Source of the DNA: an uncultured Rickettsiales bacterium
GTDB lineage: Bacteria > Pseudomonadota > Alphaproteobacteria > Rickettsiales > UBA1997
Assembly: GCA_948744995.1 (NCBI GenBank)
Contig: CAPZCD010000046.1
Span: forward strand, 1-8,740
Length of the DNA stretch: 8,740 bases
Direction: 5' to 3'
The notes under the pieces are model-generated. The model did no database searches. It worked only from the letters and a program-made list of their open reading frames with translations, and was not told the DNA's origin. Shown in pieces: positions 6,120 to 8,740 of this stretch (position 1 is its first letter; each line of letters starts with the position of its first letter). Position numbers and translations under genes: made by a program.

Positions 6120-6644
6120 TTATAATCTTTTACTCTTATATTGTTTATAAATATTATAAGATGCTCTAGGAATTGGTGAGTATCCTAATTTATCTTCAAA
6201 GATTTTAGCGGTATGGAATAGGATTCCTTGTTTTATATCTTCAGCTATATTTTCTTCGCAAGCGTTATATATTATGTCAATTCTATAAAAGTTGCCAGGT
6301 TTATTTTTGAATGTGATTTTATCACTTACTCTATCTAAATTATAATTATCTGTATTAAGTAATTTTTCCTCATTATTATTTGTTATAATCTTAATATTTT
6401 CTATATTTATAACTGGCCCATATAATAATTTTATGTTATTTTCTATTGCGCTGTAGAAAGAGTATTGATATTTCTTTTTTAAAATGCTTCTGCCGATGCT
6501 GAGCTCACATTGTTTTATAGCTGTTTTAAATGTTCTTAAAATTAGAGCATCTTCATCGTCATAATCTACCTTAAGAAATAGCTTTATATCTTCTAGATCT
6601 ATTGGTAAATTGTCACCCTCCTCTAAAATCTTTATTATTGCCAT
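6120..6644 (-). CDS. Phage/GTA head-tail connector (gp6-like)
   Basis: A 174-residue protein of the gp6/phiE125 gp8-like connector family. It has the usual N-terminal layout: a segment like 'P(I/L)xLEDIKLFLKVDYDDEDALI' at residues 14-35, a helix with CELSIGRSILKKKYQYSFY (about 46-64), a beta-rich centre with YGPVINIENIKI, and a C-terminal helix AEDIKQGILFHTAKIFED (about 134-151). Such proteins form the ring below the portal that the adaptor then closes. It is the first gene of a two-gene unit with the adaptor. No Shine-Dalgarno site is visible before the ATG, and the gene diverges from the secreted-protein/fmt unit across about 65 bp. Capsid and portal genes do not precede it here. Confidence 0.75.
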   Translation of the reverse strand: MAIIKILEEGDNLPIDLEDIKLFLKVDYDDEDALILRTFKTAIKQCELSIGRSILKKKYQYSFYSAIENNIKLLYGPVINIENIKIITNNNEEKLLNTDNYNLDRVSDKITFKNKPGNFYRIDIIYNACEENIAEDIKQGILFHTAKIFEDKLGYSPIPRASYNIYKQYKSKRL

Positions 6645-6651
6645 ATTGTGC

Positions 6652-6680
6652 TTGAATTTTGTTAATAAATAGATTATCCT
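6652..6680 (+). promoter_or_regulatory. Candidate promoter of the secreted-protein/fmt unit
   Basis: TTGAAT (6652-6657) and TATCCT (6675-6680) lie 17 bases apart in the divergent gap. Transcription would start near 6687, about 23 bases before the TTG start at 6710. The -10 box is imperfect (two C), so the call is moderate. Confidence 0.4.
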
Positions 6681-6709
6681 CTTCCTATTAGTATAACTTT
6701 CATAATTAT

Positions 6710-7699
6710 TTGAGGAAGTTCAAAAAATTCTGTTTTTTATTTATTATATTTTTGACTAGCAAAGCATTAGCCTATTTAATTCCCGAAGAAGAAATAAGGG
6801 AAATGGAGACTATAGATCATGAAATTTGCCTATCAAAAGGACTGGAAATTACTGATAATTATAGTAGGAGAATGTATTGGTCATGTCGATTAAATTTAAT
6901 AAATGAGAGAATAAAAAAAACCAATAGAAGCAATGGTAAAAATAAATTTTATATTACGGAGTTGAAGAGGGTAAAAAATGTTATAAAAAATTACCTGCAA
7001 AAAATACAAAGTGATATAGATTATAGTGGTAATTATGATAAAGAACGTGATAAAATAGTTATTTTACAAAAGAAAGATGCATATTATTATAATCTTTTAC
7101 ATTTTGGTAGAATGGACTATGACGTAGAAATGGTGAATACTGAACCGGAAATTAATGAAATTATCAGAGTGAGAGATATCATGACTAAAAAAAATGAAAA
7201 AGAAAAGTTAAGGCAAGATCTGAAAAAATTTCCAGAATGTGTGGTTTATGATGTTGGTAGTGATGAATTTAATAAATGTTTTGAATTTAAAAATAGTGTT
7301 GAACAATGTAGATTAATGGCTGAGGAAAAAATAAAGAAGAGGGCTATGGAGGATAAATTTTACTGTAAGGAAAAAGCAATTGAAAAATATCCCGATCATC
7401 TGGCCTTGTATAATAGCGAGTATGAAGAGTTGAGAAGTATGAAACGCGATGAGTTTGCAATTGATAGGGATAAGGATGAAGCTATACGACGCAGATTGTT
7501 GGAGTTGAATAATTTAATGTCAGGACCTAGATTATCCGCGCCACAATTGATTGATTTGAGAAAATATGAAGAGGAAAAATGTTTGATGGATAAGCAGCTT
7601 GAAAATAACATGTCGAAAATTTTATTACTTGGAGAATGCGAAAATATGATTTCATCTGCAAATAAAACTGATAATAACAATAAAAACGATACAAAGTAA
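6710..7699 (+). CDS. Exported helical protein of unknown function with repeated C-x18-C modules
   Basis: I do not recognise a family for this 329-residue protein. The TTG start is chosen because it gives a textbook signal peptide: basic MRKFKK, hydrophobic FCFLFIIFL, then a cleavage site after Ala21 in KALA. There is no lipobox cysteine and no later membrane segment, so a periplasmic or secreted product is likely. The mature chain is highly charged and mostly helical (many E/K/R, coiled-coil-like stretches). It has eight cysteines at 40, 59, 177, 190, 200, 219, 291 and 310. Three pairs (40-59, 200-219, 291-310) share exactly the same C-x18-C spacing, each preceded by E-x-C (EIC, EQC, EKC), which suggests three disulfide-clamped helical hairpins. 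It lies 9 bp upstream of fmt and is probably cotranscribed, though a functional link is not implied. Confidence 0.75.
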   Translation: MRKFKKFCFLFIIFLTSKALAYLIPEEEIREMETIDHEICLSKGLEITDNYSRRMYWSCRLNLINERIKKTNRSNGKNKFYITELKRVKNVIKNYLQKIQSDIDYSGNYDKERDKIVILQKKDAYYYNLLHFGRMDYDVEMVNTEPEINEIIRVRDIMTKKNEKEKLRQDLKKFPECVVYDVGSDEFNKCFEFKNSVEQCRLMAEEKIKKRAMEDKFYCKEKAIEKYPDHLALYNSEYEELRSMKRDEFAIDRDKDEAIRRRLLELNNLMSGPRLSAPQLIDLRKYEEEKCLMDKQLENNMSKILLLGECENMISSANKTDNNNKNDTK

Positions 7700-7708
7700 A
7701 TATAAAAT

Positions 7709-8647
7709 ATGAAAATAGTGTTTATGGGAACGCCAGAATTTGCAATTCCCGCCTTTAATGAATTAATCAATAGTAATCACGAGATTATAGCTGTTTATAC
7801 TCGACAATCTAAACGATGTGGCAGAGGGCAAAAAATCAAGAATACTCCAATATATGAGCTAGCTATAAAAAATAATATACCTGTTTTTACACCAAAAACT
7901 TTCAAAAACGGCAAAAATATTGACGATTTGATAGCTCTAAAACCGGATTTAATTGTTGTGGTAGCCTATGGATTAATTTTGACAAAAGAACTTTTAGAAA
8001 TACCAAAGTATGGTTGCATAAATATTCACCCTTCCCTATTGCCTAGATGGCGTGGTTGCGCTCCGCTGGAAAGATGTTTAATGTCAGACGATACTGAAAC
8101 TGGAGTATGTATAATGATGATTGATGAAGGGCTGGATGATGGTGATATAATATCAACCTATAAAACTAAAATAACCAAAGAAACAGATATAGTTTTATTA
8201 AAGGAAGAATTATCAAATGCCGGGGCTAAAATGCTTTTGAATGTTGTTGACGAAATTGATAAAAATAATGGTATCATAAAAACTATAAAACAAGCAGAAA
8301 ATGGTATAACTATAGCAGGAAAAATAACAAATGACGATGCTATAATAGATTGGAATAATGACAGTGTGATAAAAATACATAAAAAAATCATGGCTCTTAA
8401 CGATTCCATAGGGGTACATGTGGTACATAATGGCAACATCATAAAAATTCTAAAAAGTGATTATTTGCTTAATAATAATCTATCGGACACAATTGGAACT
8501 ATAGTTGATAAAAATTTCTCAATAGTTTGTAGGGGTGGAATTTTGAAGCCGCTAATTCTACAAAAGGAAGGTAAAAAACCAACCGGTATTAAGGATTTTG
8601 TTAATGGCTATAGGTTTGATGTTGGAGATTGTATAAAGATTGATTAA
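7709..8647 (+). CDS. fmt: Methionyl-tRNA formyltransferase
   Basis: This cytosolic enzyme transfers a formyl group from 10-formyl-tetrahydrofolate to methionyl-initiator-tRNA, giving the fMet used to start translation. The 312 residues are full length. The N-terminal Rossmann-like domain begins MKIVFMGTPEFAIP. The active-site segment INIHPSLLPRWRG supplies Asn105 and His107, and Asp143 in DEGLDDGDI completes the triad at the same spacing as in E. coli Fmt (N106, H108, D144). The C-terminal domain (from about 205) has AGKITNDDAIIDWN and ends with GYRFDVGD. The ATG follows the upstream stop by 9 bases without a clear Shine-Dalgarno sequence, suggesting coupled translation. Its usual partner def is not adjacent here. 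Confidence 0.97.
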   Translation: MKIVFMGTPEFAIPAFNELINSNHEIIAVYTRQSKRCGRGQKIKNTPIYELAIKNNIPVFTPKTFKNGKNIDDLIALKPDLIVVVAYGLILTKELLEIPKYGCINIHPSLLPRWRGCAPLERCLMSDDTETGVCIMMIDEGLDDGDIISTYKTKITKETDIVLLKEELSNAGAKMLLNVVDEIDKNNGIIKTIKQAENGITIAGKITNDDAIIDWNNDSVIKIHKKIMALNDSIGVHVVHNGNIIKILKSDYLLNNNLSDTIGTIVDKNFSIVCRGGILKPLILQKEGKKPTGIKDFVNGYRFDVGDCIKID

Positions 8648-8686
8648 TTTTTTTATTAACTTACACTCTCATTACTTATTATTAAT

Positions 8687-8739
8687 TTAACCCCAACCTC
8701 GCTTTTCATCCCAACTTCATCCTTATTTTTAGCTGATAG
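8687..8739 (+). repeat. 53-bp terminal repeat, right copy
   Basis: This copy is the exact reverse complement of 1-53 and lies 39 bp after the fmt stop. Relative to transcription it has the same orientation as the left copy: both fmt and the phage-core gene run into TTAACCCC first. Here it is outside the coding sequence, in the 3' flank of fmt. Confidence 0.9.
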
Positions 8740-8740
8740 G

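Noticed and set aside
7396..7770. Minus-strand frame of 124 codons opposite the secreted-protein and fmt genes
   Set aside because: It overlaps two well-supported genes on the other strand and looks like an antisense shadow with hydrophobic, serine-rich composition.

Overview
The window is AT-rich DNA of bacterial type and most likely comes from an obligate or facultative intracellular alphaproteobacterium of the Rickettsiales/Holosporales kind. The grounds are strong A/T bias, asparagine-, lysine- and isoleucine-rich proteins, long decayed spacers, and a head-gene pair that looks like an alphaproteobacterial gene transfer agent (GTA). An intact tpiA argues against the Rickettsiaceae proper, which have lost glycolysis, and fits Midichloriaceae-, Anaplasmataceae- or Holosporaceae-like lineages better. 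This placement is inference. An exact 53-bp repeat sits at both ends in inverted orientation, so the window may be one contig or segment bounded by a dispersed repeat.

Region by region. (1) 1-2977, minus strand: a degraded mobile or phage island. In transcription order it holds an SF1 helicase cut off just after its Walker A region, a DNA methyltransferase without its N-terminal part, a small phage protein of the kind found beside terminase genes, and a phage virion-core (T7 gp14-like) protein whose C-terminus is encoded by the terminal repeat. The helicase and methyltransferase meet at a chimeric junction near 1745-1760. (2) 2978-3488: no gene; it holds a terminal-inverted-repeat element (3060-3200), a possible insertion-sequence scar and a strong promoter for the tRNA. 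(3) 3489-4485, plus strand: tRNA-Thr(UGU) and tpiA. (4) 4486-5184: about 700 bases without a recognisable gene, holding two adjacent palindromes and a possible diverged copy of the terminal repeat. (5) 5185-5448, minus strand: rpsT with a near-consensus promoter. (6) 5520-5796: very AT-rich spacer with three nested palindromes sharing a 13-bp core. (7) 5794-6644, minus strand: two adjacent phage/GTA head-completion genes (gp6-like connector and gp7-like adaptor). (8) 6710-8647, plus strand: an exported cysteine-patterned protein of unknown function followed after 9 bp by fmt. (9) 8687-8739: the second terminal repeat.

The housekeeping genes (tRNA-Thr, tpiA, rpsT, fmt) look intact and serve translation and central carbon metabolism. 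They sit between remnants of at least two phage-like sources, and several repeats mark the joints. The most novel-looking items are the 329-residue secreted protein with three exact C-x18-C modules, the repeat-derived protein tail, and the palindrome family at 5591-5796.
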